NCBI RefSeq assembly: GCF_050632395.1
Contig: NZ_CP192600.1
Span: 1,736,001 to 1,800,000 of the forward strand
DNA length: 64,000 nucleotides
Reading direction: 5' to 3'
DNA from: JAUYQR01 sp050632395
Lineage (GTDB): Bacteria; Pseudomonadota; Alphaproteobacteria; Rhodobacterales; Rhodobacteraceae
The notes beneath the pieces were generated by a model. That model did not search any database, was not told where the DNA came from, and worked only from the letters and a program-made list of their open reading frames with translations. Made by a program: the position numbers and the translations under genes. The first letter of the stretch is position 1, and the number at the start of each line of letters is the position of its first letter. Of the stretch, positions 46,059 to 55,506 are shown in pieces.

Positions 46059-48605
46059 GTGCAGAAACACGACCCGATTCCCGAATTTACCCAGATCAGC
46101 CCTTCGGCGGGGATCGCGACGGCTACGCATGGCTGGCGCGCGAAATGCCTGCAACGGCTGGTGCGGCTTGACTTGCCGGTGCCGAAATCGGTTGCGCTGC
46201 CCGCGACGACGGTGCGCGCGATTGCGGCGGGGCATGGGGTGGATGCGAACGGAGTGCTGGAGCATTTCGGGGATGGGCCGCTGATCTCGGTCCGGCCCTC
46301 GCCGGCGAACCCCGATTGGGGTGGGCCGGCGACGATCTTGAACATCGGGTTGAACGCCAAACGCCACGCGCGGCTGGCCGAAACGCATGGCGAGACGGCG
46401 GCGGATGCGCTGTTCGTGCGCTTCGTTCAGGCCTATGCGATTCATGTCGCAAGGCTGGACCCTGACGTGTTCGACAGCATCAAGCCGGGACCGGGCGCGC
46501 TGCGCGAGGTGCTGCGGCATTATGAGGTCGAGACGGACGAGCCGTTCCCGGCGGACCCGGCGGTACAATTGTCGGAAGTGTTGCGCAGCATGGCGCGGGC
46601 GTGGGAAGGCACCTCGGCGCGGCTGCTGAGGCAGGCCAAGGGTGCGCCGGAAGAGGCGGCGCTGGGCCTTGTGGTGCAGGAGATGGCGCAGGGCATCGGG
46701 CAGGGAATCTCGGGTTCCGGCGTGATCCAGTTCGTCGATCCGGTGACGGGCGTGCCGCAGATCACCGGGCGCTATCTGGGGCAAAGCCAGGGCCGCGACG
46801 CGCTGAAGACGACCGAGGCGCTGTATCTGACGCGCGACCCGCGGGGGCCGTCGCTGGAAGAGGTCTCGCCGGAGATTTTCGCGACGCTGGTGGCGCATGG
46901 CGCGGTGTGCCGGGTGCGACTGCGCGAGGAAATGCAGATCGAGTTCACCATCGAGGATGGTCGGCTGGCGGTCTTGGATGCGGTGAAGGTGCCACGATCG
47001 GCTCGGGCGAACCTGCGGATCGCGGTCGCCTTGGCCGAAGACGGCGTGATCCCGCGCGAGGATGCGGTGCTGCGGGTGGAACCGCGTGCGCTGTCGGAAT
47101 TGCTGCACCATCAGGTTGATCCTCGCGGCCCGCGTGACGTGATTGCAAAGGGGATTGCCGCCAGTCCGGGGGCAGCCACGGGAAAGCTGGTGTTTTCGTC
47201 GCAGGCGGCACAGGCAAGCGCGTCGAAGGGCGAGCCGTGTGTTCTGGTGCGCCGGGAAACCGCGCCGGAGGATATCCGGGGGATGCACTCGTCGGTCGCG
47301 GTGCTGACCGAGCGTGGCGGCATGACCAGCCACGCGGCGGTGATCGCGCGGGGGCTGGGGTTGCCTTGCGTGGTGGGCGCGTCGGACATGCGGCTCGATT
47401 CGAAGGACAGGAAGCTGACCACGGCGGATGGCCGCGTGTTCCGCGAGGGCGACGTGGTGACGCTGGACGGATCGAAAGGCGAGGCGCTGGCGGGCGAGGC
47501 GGAGATGCTGCCACCGGCGCTGGACGACAGTTTCCGGCGGCTTTTGTCTTGGGCCGACGAAATGCGCGATATCGGCATCCGGGCCAACGCGGATACGCCG
47601 GCAGATGCCGAAACCGCGCGCAAGTTCGAGGCGCAGGGCATCGGGCTGTGCCGGACGGAACACATGTTCTTCGACGAAGATCGGCTGATCGTGATGCGCG
47701 AGATGATCTTTGCGGACACGCCGCAGGACCGGGCGCTGGCGCTGGCGCGGCTGTTGCCGATGCAGCGCGCGGATTTCGTGCAGTTGTTCGAGATCATGCA
47801 GGGGCTGCCGGTCTGCATCCGTCTGTTCGACCCGCCTTTGCACGAGTTTCTGCCGCAGTCGCGCGAGGGCTTGCGCGAACTGGCCGAGGCGCTGGACCGG
47901 CCGCTGTCGGAGGTGGTGCGGCGGGCCGAGGCATTGACTGAAGTGAACCCGATGCTGGGGATGCGGGGGGTGCGGCTGGGCGTCGTGCTGCCGGAAATCT
48001 ACGACATGCAGGCGCAGGCGATCTTTGAGGCGACGCTGGAATCGGCGCGGCGCGGCGCGCCCGTGGTGCCGGAGATCATGATCCCGCTGGTGTCGGCCAA
48101 GCGCGAGGTGGAACTGGTGAAAACCCGGATCGACGCGCTGGCGGCGATGGTGCGGACGCGGGCGAAGGCGGATTTCGACTACAAGCTGGGCGTGATGGTG
48201 GAAACCCCGCGCGCCGCGCTGCGGGCGGGCGAGATTGCGCAGCACGCCTCGTTCCTGTCCTTCGGCACCAACGACCTGACGCAGATGACCTATGGCCTGA
48301 GCCGCGACGATGCCGGGCGGTTCATGAATACCTATGTCCAGCAGGGCGTGTTTCCCGAAGATCCCTTCCATATTCTGGACGTGGACGGGGTGGGCGAGTT
48401 GCTGCTGATCGGGGCCGAACGGGGCCGCAAGACGCGCGGTGATCTGACCCTTTCGATCTGCGGCGAACATGGCGGTAACCCCGAATCGATAGAATTCTGC
48501 CGCAAGGCGGGGTTTGACTACGTGTCATGCTCGCCCTACCGGGTTCCGATGGCCCGTTTGGCCGCCGCGCACCTTGCGCTACGGGATCGGCAAACAATCA
48601 TTTGA
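46059..48605 (+). CDS. Pyruvate phosphate dikinase-like protein with degenerate ATP-grasp half
   Basis: About 848 residues from the GTG at 46059 (GAAAGG upstream); an ATG at 45999 would give 868. The phosphohistidine domain (GGMTSHAAVIARGLG, His codon at 47331) and the PEP-binding barrel (LCRTEHMFF, GVMVETPRAALRAGEI, FGTNDLTQMTYGLSRDD, ICGEHGG, CSPYRVPMARLA) match PPDK closely. The ATP half does not: the GGKGANL lysine motif reads GWRAKCL, and SVRSGAxxSMPGMMDT reads SVRPSPANPDWGGPAT. It probably handles PEP but may not use ATP normally. It lies after glyS. Confidence 0.8.
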   Translation: MQKHDPIPEFTQISPSAGIATATHGWRAKCLQRLVRLDLPVPKSVALPATTVRAIAAGHGVDANGVLEHFGDGPLISVRPSPANPDWGGPATILNIGLNAKRHARLAETHGETAADALFVRFVQAYAIHVARLDPDVFDSIKPGPGALREVLRHYEVETDEPFPADPAVQLSEVLRSMARAWEGTSARLLRQAKGAPEEAALGLVVQEMAQGIGQGISGSGVIQFVDPVTGVPQITGRYLGQSQGRDALKTTEALYLTRDPRGPSLEEVSPEIFATLVAHGAVCRVRLREEMQIEFTIEDGRLAVLDAVKVPRSARANLRIAVALAEDGVIPREDAVLRVEPRALSELLHHQVDPRGPRDVIAKGIAASPGAATGKLVFSSQAAQASASKGEPCVLVRRETAPEDIRGMHSSVAVLTERGGMTSHAAVIARGLGLPCVVGASDMRLDSKDRKLTTADGRVFREGDVVTLDGSKGEALAGEAEMLPPALDDSFRRLLSWADEMRDIGIRANADTPADAETARKFEAQGIGLCRTEHMFFDEDRLIVMREMIFADTPQDRALALARLLPMQRADFVQLFEIMQGLPVCIRLFDPPLHEFLPQSREGLRELAEALDRPLSEVVRRAEALTEVNPMLGMRGVRLGVVLPEIYDMQAQAIFEATLESARRGAPVVPEIMIPLVSAKREVELVKTRIDALAAMVRTRAKADFDYKLGVMVETPRAALRAGEIAQHASFLSFGTNDLTQMTYGLSRDDAGRFMNTYVQQGVFPEDPFHILDVDGVGELLLIGAERGRKTRGDLTLSICGEHGGNPESIEFCRKAGFDYVSCSPYRVPMARLAAAHLALRDRQTII

Positions 48606-48792
48606 AATCGGACGCTTATACGGCGTTCTTAAAATACAACCTGAAGTGGTGCGGCGCATTTCCGCCGACCGTACCGCCGTTTTCGTTGCAATTGGGCAAC
48701 AGTCGTGGACCTGCGCGAGTCGTTTGACTAACCGCTGCCTTAATTGCTCGGCGGTGCGGATCGCCCGGGCGCAACTGACGGAAACGACCACG

Positions 48793-49476
48793 ATGAAATC
48801 CATGCGATTGCCTTTCTGTGCCGCGTTGCTTGCGGCGGGAGTGCTGGCCAATGCTGGCTTCGCAGACGTGACCCTGAGTGGGAAGAACGACCCGGGCGTG
48901 ACCATCGGGGGGCAGATGACCGCCCTTTTTGGCACCGAAAAGCAGCGCTTGCAGGGGCTGCCTGATGAAACGATGAGCGAAATCGCCGTTGGCCCGAAGG
49001 CGGCACAGCCCGGCAAGGCCAAGGTCGGAACGCTTGATTACAGCGAGTCGTGGCTGGCGGCACAGGCTGCCCCCACTGGCGATGCTGAATGGCAATGCCT
49101 GACCGAGGCGCTGTATTTCGAGGCGCGCGGCGAAAGCGTGAAGGGCCAGTTCGCGGTGGCCGAAGTGATCCTGAACCGGGTCGACAGCCCGCTTTACCCG
49201 CGCAGCGTCTGCGGTGTGGTCAAGCAGCGCGGGGGCGGCGGATGCCAGTTTTCCTACGTCTGCGACGGCAATGGCGACAGGATGCGCGACGCGTCCTCGC
49301 GTGATCGGGCGGGTCGCGTCGCGCGGGCCATGCTGGACGGGGCCCCCAGGGCACTGACCGAAGGCGCCACGCATTTCCACACCAGCGCTGTGCGCCCCTC
49401 CTGGGCGAAGCGCTTCCCGATGACGGCCTCGATCGGCGCGCACAAGTTCTACCGCCAGCCCGGTTCGCGTGGCTGA
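48793..49476 (+). CDS. SleB-type cell wall hydrolase
   Basis: 227 residues from the ATG at 48793. A signal peptide (RLPFCAALLAAGVLANAGFA) precedes a linker and the Hydrolase_2 domain: CLTEALYFEARGES with the catalytic Glu, GQFAVAEVILNRVDSPLYPRSVCGVVKQ and CQFSYVCDG. It should cut peptidoglycan glycan strands in the periplasm. Spore germination has no role here; homologues in Rhodobacterales act in growth or division. The open frame upstream (from 48514) overlaps the previous gene and is unlike the family. Confidence 0.88.
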   Translation: MKSMRLPFCAALLAAGVLANAGFADVTLSGKNDPGVTIGGQMTALFGTEKQRLQGLPDETMSEIAVGPKAAQPGKAKVGTLDYSESWLAAQAAPTGDAEWQCLTEALYFEARGESVKGQFAVAEVILNRVDSPLYPRSVCGVVKQRGGGGCQFSYVCDGNGDRMRDASSRDRAGRVARAMLDGAPRALTEGATHFHTSAVRPSWAKRFPMTASIGAHKFYRQPGSRG

Positions 49477-49572
49477 CAGCCTGTGATGTCGCAGGCCTTG
49501 CGCCCGGTGCCGCCTTCGGCGTAGGGCGCGCGGCGCGGCAGGCTATGCTGCGGGCCTGAGCGGAGTGCGGCA

Positions 49573-50481
49573 ATGACGACAGACAGCGAGCTTGCGTTCG
49601 CCCATCCCGAAGCACGGGCAGAGGCGTCTTCGACCACAGATCCTCGCGACCGGATTTCGCTGCGCGACCATCTGGTCGAGGCCGATATCGGCGCCTTTCA
49701 GCAAGAGCGCGGGCACAAGCAGCGGCTGCGGTTCAATGTGGTGGTAGAGGTGCGTCCTGCACCCGCGCCGCTGGACGACGATGTCGACCGTATCCTCAGC
49801 TATGACAAGATCACCGAGGCGATTGCGGCGGAACTGGCGGCAGAGCGGCTGAACCTGCTGGAAACACTGGCCGAGCGGGTGGCAGAGCGGGTGCTGGCGG
49901 AACCGGCGGCGATGCGCATCTTCGTGCGGATCGAAAAGCTTGATGTCGGCCCCTATGCCCTTGGCGTGGAAATCGTGCGGTCGCGCGCCGAGGTGCCGGT
50001 GGCGCGGGTGGGTGCCGACGGAGCCGAGGCAGAGGTGCATCCGCTGGTGGTCTATCTGGACAACCCGGCGATTGCCGATCCGGGGCTTGGTGCGCGGCTG
50101 GATGCGCTGCAGGCGCGGGGGCTGCCGCTGATCCTGGCGGTGGGGCTGCCCGATCTGCCGCGCCCGGTGACCGGCCACAAGCCGACGCAGCGGCGGATCG
50201 ACCTGCTGGCGATCGAGCAGAACGCCTGGTCACTGGCGGCGCGCGATCCGCGCTGCGTGGTGGTGGCGACGCGGACCGAAATCGACTGGGCGATGCGGCG
50301 GGGGCAGACCGTGGTCTGGGCACCGTCGAAGCTGGTTCTGGATGCGGTGGACGGGCCGCAGGGCACGGCGCCGGTCACGCTGGCGCTGTGGCTGGCCGAG
50401 GCGATGGCGGCGACGGCGATCGTGCTTCACGGCGATGTTGCAATTCCGGCGGGAAGCCGCGTGCCGGTGGAGCACGCCTGA
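49573..50481 (+). CDS. folB: Dihydroneopterin aldolase with an additional C-terminal domain
   Basis: 302 residues, about twice the normal size. Residues about 25-140 are FolB: ISLRDHLVEADIGAFQQERG, RFNVVVEV, DDVDRILSYDKITEAI and LLETLAERVAERVL, the pterin-binding and catalytic segments. Residues about 150-300 form a second domain (HPLVVYLDNPAIADPGL, GLPLILAVGLPDLPRPVTGHKPTQRRIDLLAIEQNAW) that I do not recognise. folP follows 47 bases later. folK, which would normally lie between folB and folP, is missing. Confidence 0.88.
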   Translation: MTTDSELAFAHPEARAEASSTTDPRDRISLRDHLVEADIGAFQQERGHKQRLRFNVVVEVRPAPAPLDDDVDRILSYDKITEAIAAELAAERLNLLETLAERVAERVLAEPAAMRIFVRIEKLDVGPYALGVEIVRSRAEVPVARVGADGAEAEVHPLVVYLDNPAIADPGLGARLDALQARGLPLILAVGLPDLPRPVTGHKPTQRRIDLLAIEQNAWSLAARDPRCVVVATRTEIDWAMRRGQTVVWAPSKLVLDAVDGPQGTAPVTLALWLAEAMAATAIVLHGDVAIPAGSRVPVEHA

Positions 50482-50528
50482 ACGCTGGCCCCTTGCCAAG
50501 CGAACGGGCATCGGCCAATCCCGTTGCG

Positions 50529-51536
50529 ATGAAATATCTGCGACCGATTGCAATGACGGATGCCGCGCGGCCCGAGGCTGGCCTGTCGCTGGCCGGGGGC
50601 TGGTGCTGGTTCGACCGGGTCGAGGTGCTGGAGCGCGGCGCGAAAGGGCGGGTCGTGCCTGTCAGCGAAGTGCCTGCCAACGCGCTGCACCGCCTGACTG
50701 CTGCGAGGCCCGCCTTTGCCGGCTTGGGCATGGACCGCCCGAGAATTATGGGCATCCTGAACGTGACGCCAGACAGTTTTTCCGATGGCGGGCAGTTTCT
50801 GGCACCGGACGCCGCATTGGCGCAGGCGCGGACGATGGCCGAGGCGGCCGAAATCATCGACATCGGCGGCGAAAGCACGCGTCCCGGGGCGGTGGAGGTT
50901 TCGGTGGCCGACGAGGTGGCCCGGACCGCACCGGTAATTGCGGCCTTGCGGGCGGGCGGGATGGAAGCGGTCATCTCGATCGACACGCGCAAGGCGGCGG
51001 TGGCCGAGGCGGCGCTGCAGGCCGGGGCCGATTTGGTGAACGACGTGTCTGCACTTGGCTTTGATGCAGCGCTGGGCCCGCTGGTGGCGCGGACCGGCGC
51101 GCCGGTGGTGCTGATGCACGCCCAAGGCGCGCCGGCGACGATGCAGGACAATCCGCAATATGCAGATGTGCTCTTGGACGTCTATGACGCGCTGGAGGCG
51201 AAGGTCAGGGTGGCCGAGGCGATGGGAATTGCCCGCAGCCGCATCGCGGTGGACCCCGGCATCGGGTTCGGCAAGACGGCAGAACACAATCTTGCGCTGA
51301 TCCGGGGGTTGTCGTTGTTCCACGGGCTGGGCTGCCCTATCCTGCTGGGCGCGTCGCGGAAACGCTTTGTCGGCACCTATGGGCAGGCAGCAGACCCGGC
51401 GGCGCGGATGCCGGGGTCGGTGGCGGTGGCGTTGGCGGGCGTGGCGCAGGGTGTGCAGATGGTGCGGGTGCATGACGTGGCTGAGACGCGGCAGGCGTTG
51501 CGGCTGTGGCTGGCAGTGAACGGGAGTGGGGCATGA
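50529..51536 (+). CDS. folP: Dihydropteroate synthase
   Basis: 335 residues from the ATG at 50529. Joins p-aminobenzoate to the pterin diphosphate. GILNVTPDSFSDGG, EIIDIGGESTRPGA, ISIDTRKAAVA, DLVNDVSAL, and DPGIGFGKTAEHN are the standard blocks of the TIM barrel. The first 70 residues (GWCWFDRVEVLERG) are extra, as in Rhodobacterales homologues. glmM starts within its stop (ATGA). Confidence 0.95.
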   Translation: MKYLRPIAMTDAARPEAGLSLAGGWCWFDRVEVLERGAKGRVVPVSEVPANALHRLTAARPAFAGLGMDRPRIMGILNVTPDSFSDGGQFLAPDAALAQARTMAEAAEIIDIGGESTRPGAVEVSVADEVARTAPVIAALRAGGMEAVISIDTRKAAVAEAALQAGADLVNDVSALGFDAALGPLVARTGAPVVLMHAQGAPATMQDNPQYADVLLDVYDALEAKVRVAEAMGIARSRIAVDPGIGFGKTAEHNLALIRGLSLFHGLGCPILLGASRKRFVGTYGQAADPAARMPGSVAVALAGVAQGVQMVRVHDVAETRQALRLWLAVNGSGA

Positions 51537-52903
51537 GTGACAGGTTGTTCGGGACGGATGGGGTTCGGGGGCGTGCCAACAGCTGGCCGATGACGGCGGA
51601 GCTTGCGTTGAAGCTGGGTGCGGCGGCAGGTCGTTATTTCCGGCGTGACGGCAGCGCCGCGCACCGGGTGGTGATCGGCAAGGACACGCGGCTGTCGGGC
51701 TACATGCTGGAAAACGCGCTGACGGCGGGGCTGACCTCGACGGGGATGAACGTGCTTTTGCTGGGCCCGGTGCCGACGCCTGCGGTGGGCTATCTGACGC
51801 GGTCGATGCGCGCCGATCTGGGGGTGATGATCAGCGCCAGCCACAACCCGCATCAGGACAACGGGATCAAGTTCTTCGGGCCGGACGGGTTCAAGCTGTC
51901 GGACGGAGCCGAGGCGGAAATCGAGGCGATGGTGGTGGGGGACGTGACGCCCGCCAAGCCCGAGAACATCGGTCGTGCCAAGCGGATCGAGGATGGCCGC
52001 GGCCGGTATCAGGAGTTCGTCAAGACCAGCTTCCCGTCGGGCCTGCGGCTGGATGGTCTGAAGGTGGTGATCGATTGCGCCAACGGCGCTGCCTACAAGG
52101 CCGCACCCGAGGTGTTGTGGGAACTGGGCGCCGAGGTGATCCCCGTTGGCGTCACCCCGAACGGCACCAACATCAACCTGCGCTGCGGATCGACCCATGT
52201 GGAAACCGCGGCGGAAGCGGTGGTGGCGCATGGCGCGCATGTCGGCATCTGTCTGGACGGTGATGCCGACCGCGTGATGATCATTGACGAGGCGGGCCGA
52301 GTGGCCGACGGCGATCAGATCATGGCGCTTCTGGCTGGGCGCTGGGCTGAGGACGGGCGTTTGCAGGGCGGCGCGCTGGTGGCGACGGTGATGTCGAACC
52401 TTGGGCTGGAGCGGTATCTGGACGCGCGCGGGCTGCGGCTGGAGCGCACCTCGGTCGGGGACCGCTATGTGGTGGAACGGATGCGCGAGGGTGGCTTCAA
52501 CCTTGGCGGCGAACAGTCAGGCCACATCGTGATGACCGATTATGCCACGACTGGCGACGGGCTGTTGGCCGGGCTGCAGTTTCTGGCCGAGATGGTGCGC
52601 AGCGGCAAGCCAGCGTCGGAACTGACGCGCAATTTTGAAACCGTCCCGCAGCTTTTGAAGAACGTGCGCTTTGCCGCTGGAGGGCGGCCGTTGGAAGCGG
52701 ATACCGTGAAGGCAGTGATCGCGGCCAGCGAAGAACGCATCAAGGGGCGCGGGCGCATCCTGATCCGCAAGTCGGGGACTGAGCCCTTGATCCGGGTGAT
52801 GGCGGAATGCGAGGACGAGGGGCTTCTTGTCGACATCGTCGAGGGCATCGTCGATGCCGTGCACACAGCGCTTCAGCGTGACGGGGATGGCCCCTTGTCC
52901 TGA
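51533..52903 (+). CDS. glmM: Phosphoglucosamine mutase
   Basis: 456 residues. Turns glucosamine-6-P into glucosamine-1-P for peptidoglycan and LPS. FGTDGVRGRAN at the start, phospho-Ser103 in ISASHNPHQDNGIKFFG, the metal loop DGDADRVM and RKSGTEPLIRVM for phosphate binding. The start overlaps the folP stop, so they are coupled. The pairing folP-glmM is also found in enterobacteria. A hairpin lies between it and the convergent DUF2950 gene. Confidence 0.97.
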   Translation: MSDRLFGTDGVRGRANSWPMTAELALKLGAAAGRYFRRDGSAAHRVVIGKDTRLSGYMLENALTAGLTSTGMNVLLLGPVPTPAVGYLTRSMRADLGVMISASHNPHQDNGIKFFGPDGFKLSDGAEAEIEAMVVGDVTPAKPENIGRAKRIEDGRGRYQEFVKTSFPSGLRLDGLKVVIDCANGAAYKAAPEVLWELGAEVIPVGVTPNGTNINLRCGSTHVETAAEAVVAHGAHVGICLDGDADRVMIIDEAGRVADGDQIMALLAGRWAEDGRLQGGALVATVMSNLGLERYLDARGLRLERTSVGDRYVVERMREGGFNLGGEQSGHIVMTDYATTGDGLLAGLQFLAEMVRSGKPASELTRNFETVPQLLKNVRFAAGGRPLEADTVKAVIAASEERIKGRGRILIRKSGTEPLIRVMAECEDEGLLVDIVEGIVDAVHTALQRDGDGPLS

Positions 52904-52932
52904 CAGGACCACAAGGGCGTCAGACAAGCGAT

Positions 52933-52959
52933 GGACCACCGGGCATTGCCCGGCGGTCC
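52933..52959. terminator. Hairpin between convergent glmM and DUF2950 gene
   Basis: GGACC-A-CCGGGC, loop ATT, GCCCGG-C-GGTCC: 11 base pairs with one A/C mismatch. Neither side has a long T run. Its place between convergent genes suggests a two-way terminator. Confidence 0.55.
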
Positions 52960-52967
52960 GATCAAGT

Positions 52968-53888
52968 TCACTCGGCCGTTAGCAGCTTCCAACCTTCCGT
53001 GGGGTTGAAGCTGTCGATTGCGCCGGCAACCTCCAGCGTCTTGTCGCCAAGGTTGGCTTCATAGATCTGGCCATTCTCGCCCATCATGAAGCTCATGATG
53101 CCCGAGTCCCCAGGCTCTGCCGGATAGGCCAGCAGGGCATGGCCGGCCACCATGTTGCCCTCGACCATATAGTCGTAGGCCCCGCCTGGTGCCGCTTCGC
53201 CCTGACGGGTCAGAATCCGGAAGAAATAGCCAAGGTAGGGCACCGGAGCCTGGTCGACACCGTCGATGCTGACGCCATCAGCCGCCGCCTGCGCCATGAA
53301 AGCGCCGATCGGGCTGTCGGGCGTGCCTTCTTCCGGCGGCCAGTAAAGGCCGTCGCGCTTGCCCGGCGTGGACACGATGGATGACGCGAATTCCATCACG
53401 CCGTCGCCGTCGTAATCGGTCTCCCGAAAGGCCGCCTGCACGGCAATCGCCCGCCGGAACACCTCTATCACGTCCAACTCGTTCATCCCGATCCGCCGCG
53501 CGAGGATCTCGTCGCGGGCACCGGCCACGTCGAAGGTCCAGCCCGCGTCAGACTTGATCATCGCAACCGGGAAAGCCCAGAGGCTGCGCCCGATCTCCAG
53601 TTCAACCCGGTTGTCTCCTGCCGGAACGATCTGGTGGAACGTGTTGTACTCGGCGAGGAACTCTTTCCTCGCCTCGGCATCCTGCTCGGGATCGTCTGTG
53701 CCGATCAGGTCGTCCGCTTCAGGCCCGAAGATCGTCAGAAGTGCTGGGCGGTCCTTTGCGATCAGCGCTGCCACGAAAGCCTCGGTTGCGGCTTCGGGGG
53801 TGGGGTAGATCGCCGGTTCGGCAAAGGCGACGGATGCGCCAAAGCAAAGCGCCACGGTCGACGAAAGCAGTTTCATTGCCATTGCCAT
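52968..53888 (-). CDS. DUF2950-family secreted protein
   Basis: 306 residues from the ATG at 53888, with AAGGAG 8 bases before it. A signal peptide (KLLSSTVALCFGASVAFA) is followed by the DUF2950 fold: FGPEADDLIGTDDPEQDAEARKEF, YDGDGVMEFASS, and GYFFRILTRQG, then FMMGENGQIYEANLG. The function is unknown. It starts 1 base after the stop of the DUF3300 gene; these two families are regularly paired, which suggests a shared envelope task. Confidence 0.86.
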   Translation of the reverse strand: MAMAMKLLSSTVALCFGASVAFAEPAIYPTPEAATEAFVAALIAKDRPALLTIFGPEADDLIGTDDPEQDAEARKEFLAEYNTFHQIVPAGDNRVELEIGRSLWAFPVAMIKSDAGWTFDVAGARDEILARRIGMNELDVIEVFRRAIAVQAAFRETDYDGDGVMEFASSIVSTPGKRDGLYWPPEEGTPDSPIGAFMAQAAADGVSIDGVDQAPVPYLGYFFRILTRQGEAAPGGAYDYMVEGNMVAGHALLAYPAEPGDSGIMSFMMGENGQIYEANLGDKTLEVAGAIDSFNPTEGWKLLTAE

Positions 53889-53889
53889 C

Positions 53890-55266
53890 TCAACGTCTCC
53901 TTCCGCTTGAGCGTCCACGCGACGAGGCTGCCTTGCTACGGCCTCCCGACGAGGGTTTGTATGCCGGTGCACGCTTGGTTGTGCTCTTTGGCCTCGACGC
54001 AGCCTTCGGCGTCGCCGACTTCTTCGGTTTCGATATCTGCTTCGGTGCGGCCTTGGCCTTCGGTTTGGCCTTTGCGGCGGCCTTCGGCTTTTCCGACAGC
54101 GAGAAGGTCGGTTTGTTTCCGCCGGCCGGGGTCTTCCCGAGGTCACGCTTGCCGGTTGCCGCAGGCAGGGTCGACACGCCGCCCCTGGTTGTCTTGGTCG
54201 TCGCGATCTTTTCGCGAGCAGCATCGCGGCTGGCAGTCGAGGGCTTGAACGTTCCGTCTTTGCGGTTGGACACCCGGTCGGGATCGGCGTCGCCGATACG
54301 GCCAGGCAGGGTTGACGGACGTTCGCCTATGCCGCCTATGCCGCCAATGCCGCCTGCGCCGCCAATACCACCGACGCCGCCTGCGCCGCCAATACCGCCA
54401 ATACCGCCTCCGTCACCGGGGCGGTTGATTCCGTTGCCGTTGCCGTTGCCGATATTGATGCCGTTGTCGATGTTGATGTCGCCGCTCCAGTCGATGTCGT
54501 TGCCGCCACCGTTCCAGCCGTTGTTCCAGCCGCCATCCCAGTCATCATCATCGAAGATTTCGTCCAGGATGATCGCGCTGCCCCAGACGATCGCGCCGGT
54601 CATCAGGTAGTCGTCCCAGTTATCGTCATCGGTGACATAGACGGGGGTCGCCGGGGCGGGCTGGGTGTAGACGGTATCGGTGTATTGCGGAACGTAGACC
54701 ACTTCGGGGTTGGCCGAACTGATCGTGATGCTGCCCGACTCGTCGTCTTCCTCGACGGTCATCGCCTCGTTGTCGACAAGATAGCCGTTCAGTTTTGCCT
54801 GTGCGCGCAGCCGCTGAAGCGAGGCCAGCACGTCATCGGTCTGGGCAATGACCGCGTTGCCGGTGTCTTCGGTCCACTCCATGTGCTCGGCCATCCGGGC
54901 GATCAGCTCGGGAAAGCCCGCCGTCAATTCGCGGACCGGGTCCGGCCAGTCTTCGTCGGCAGCCAGCGCGCTGCGGGCCTTGTCGTCCAACGCGGCGTTC
55001 TTAGTCAGAAAACGGTCGGCCTTGAGCACGTCGACCGGGTAGGTCGTGGCCAGCAGCACCTGTGCCAGCAGCTCATCGGGGTAAAGCGCGATCGGCGAAA
55101 ACAAGGTGTCGAGTTCGTCAGCCGTGAAGAGGGCTGGAGACGCGGCCTCTGCCGCAGAATCTGCCGGAGTTTCGGTTGAAGCCTCCTGAGCGTAGGCGGG
55201 ATACTGCAGCGGTATCGTTGTGCCCAGAAGGACCGCCATTACCTTCATGCTGGTTGGAGTGCGCAT
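53890..55266 (-). CDS. DUF3300-family secreted protein with Gly- and Lys-rich tail
   Basis: 458 residues from the ATG at 55266 (GAGGA upstream). A signal peptide leads to the DUF3300 domain (about 45-240): LDTLFSPIALYPDELLAQVLLATTYPVDVL and NPEVVYVPQYTDTVY. Then come a DDDWDGGWNNGW segment, Asn/Gly/Ile repeats (GNGNGNG, GGIGGIGGAGG) and a Lys/Ala/Pro-rich basic tail (about 380-458). The tail resembles histone H1-like low-complexity regions and would bind polyanions. It is coupled with DUF2950. Confidence 0.85.
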   Translation of the reverse strand: MRTPTSMKVMAVLLGTTIPLQYPAYAQEASTETPADSAAEAASPALFTADELDTLFSPIALYPDELLAQVLLATTYPVDVLKADRFLTKNAALDDKARSALAADEDWPDPVRELTAGFPELIARMAEHMEWTEDTGNAVIAQTDDVLASLQRLRAQAKLNGYLVDNEAMTVEEDDESGSITISSANPEVVYVPQYTDTVYTQPAPATPVYVTDDDNWDDYLMTGAIVWGSAIILDEIFDDDDWDGGWNNGWNGGGNDIDWSGDINIDNGINIGNGNGNGINRPGDGGGIGGIGGAGGVGGIGGAGGIGGIGGIGERPSTLPGRIGDADPDRVSNRKDGTFKPSTASRDAAREKIATTKTTRGGVSTLPAATGKRDLGKTPAGGNKPTFSLSEKPKAAAKAKPKAKAAPKQISKPKKSATPKAASRPKSTTKRAPAYKPSSGGRSKAASSRGRSSGRRR

Positions 55267-55439
55267 TCTGATCCTCGTTTCCTTCCAATGGCTGACAAAG
55301 GCTATTACGGCCTGACACGCCCGGCGCTTTAGGACCTTCTGCCTATGGCTAACCGAGCACTGCAGTTCGCAGCTTGATTCGTCACACATCTCTGCGGCGT
55401 TCGACATGACATAGGTCATATGGCGACCGTTAAATAACA

Positions 55440-55465
55440 AAGGGCGCCCGGATCGGGGCGCCCTT
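55440..55465 (-). terminator. Terminator of ilvC
   Basis: AAGGGCGCC (55440-55448) and GGCGCCCTT (55457-55465) make a perfect 9-bp stem. On the minus strand, TTTGTTATTT follows, which fits a Rho-independent terminator 41 bases after the ilvC stop. Confidence 0.8.
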
Positions 55466-55506
55466 CGGTTGGCGGGCAAGCTGTCCGCCAACGCTGTAGC
55501 TGCGGA

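Noticed and set aside
46002..48470. Minus-strand frame of 822 codons opposite the PPDK-like gene
   Set aside because: Same shadow pattern; conserved PPDK motifs are on the plus strand.
55428..55439. Single GTTAA at the DUF3300/ilvC gap as a CtrA site
   Set aside because: Only one half-site is present; the N7 partner is missing.
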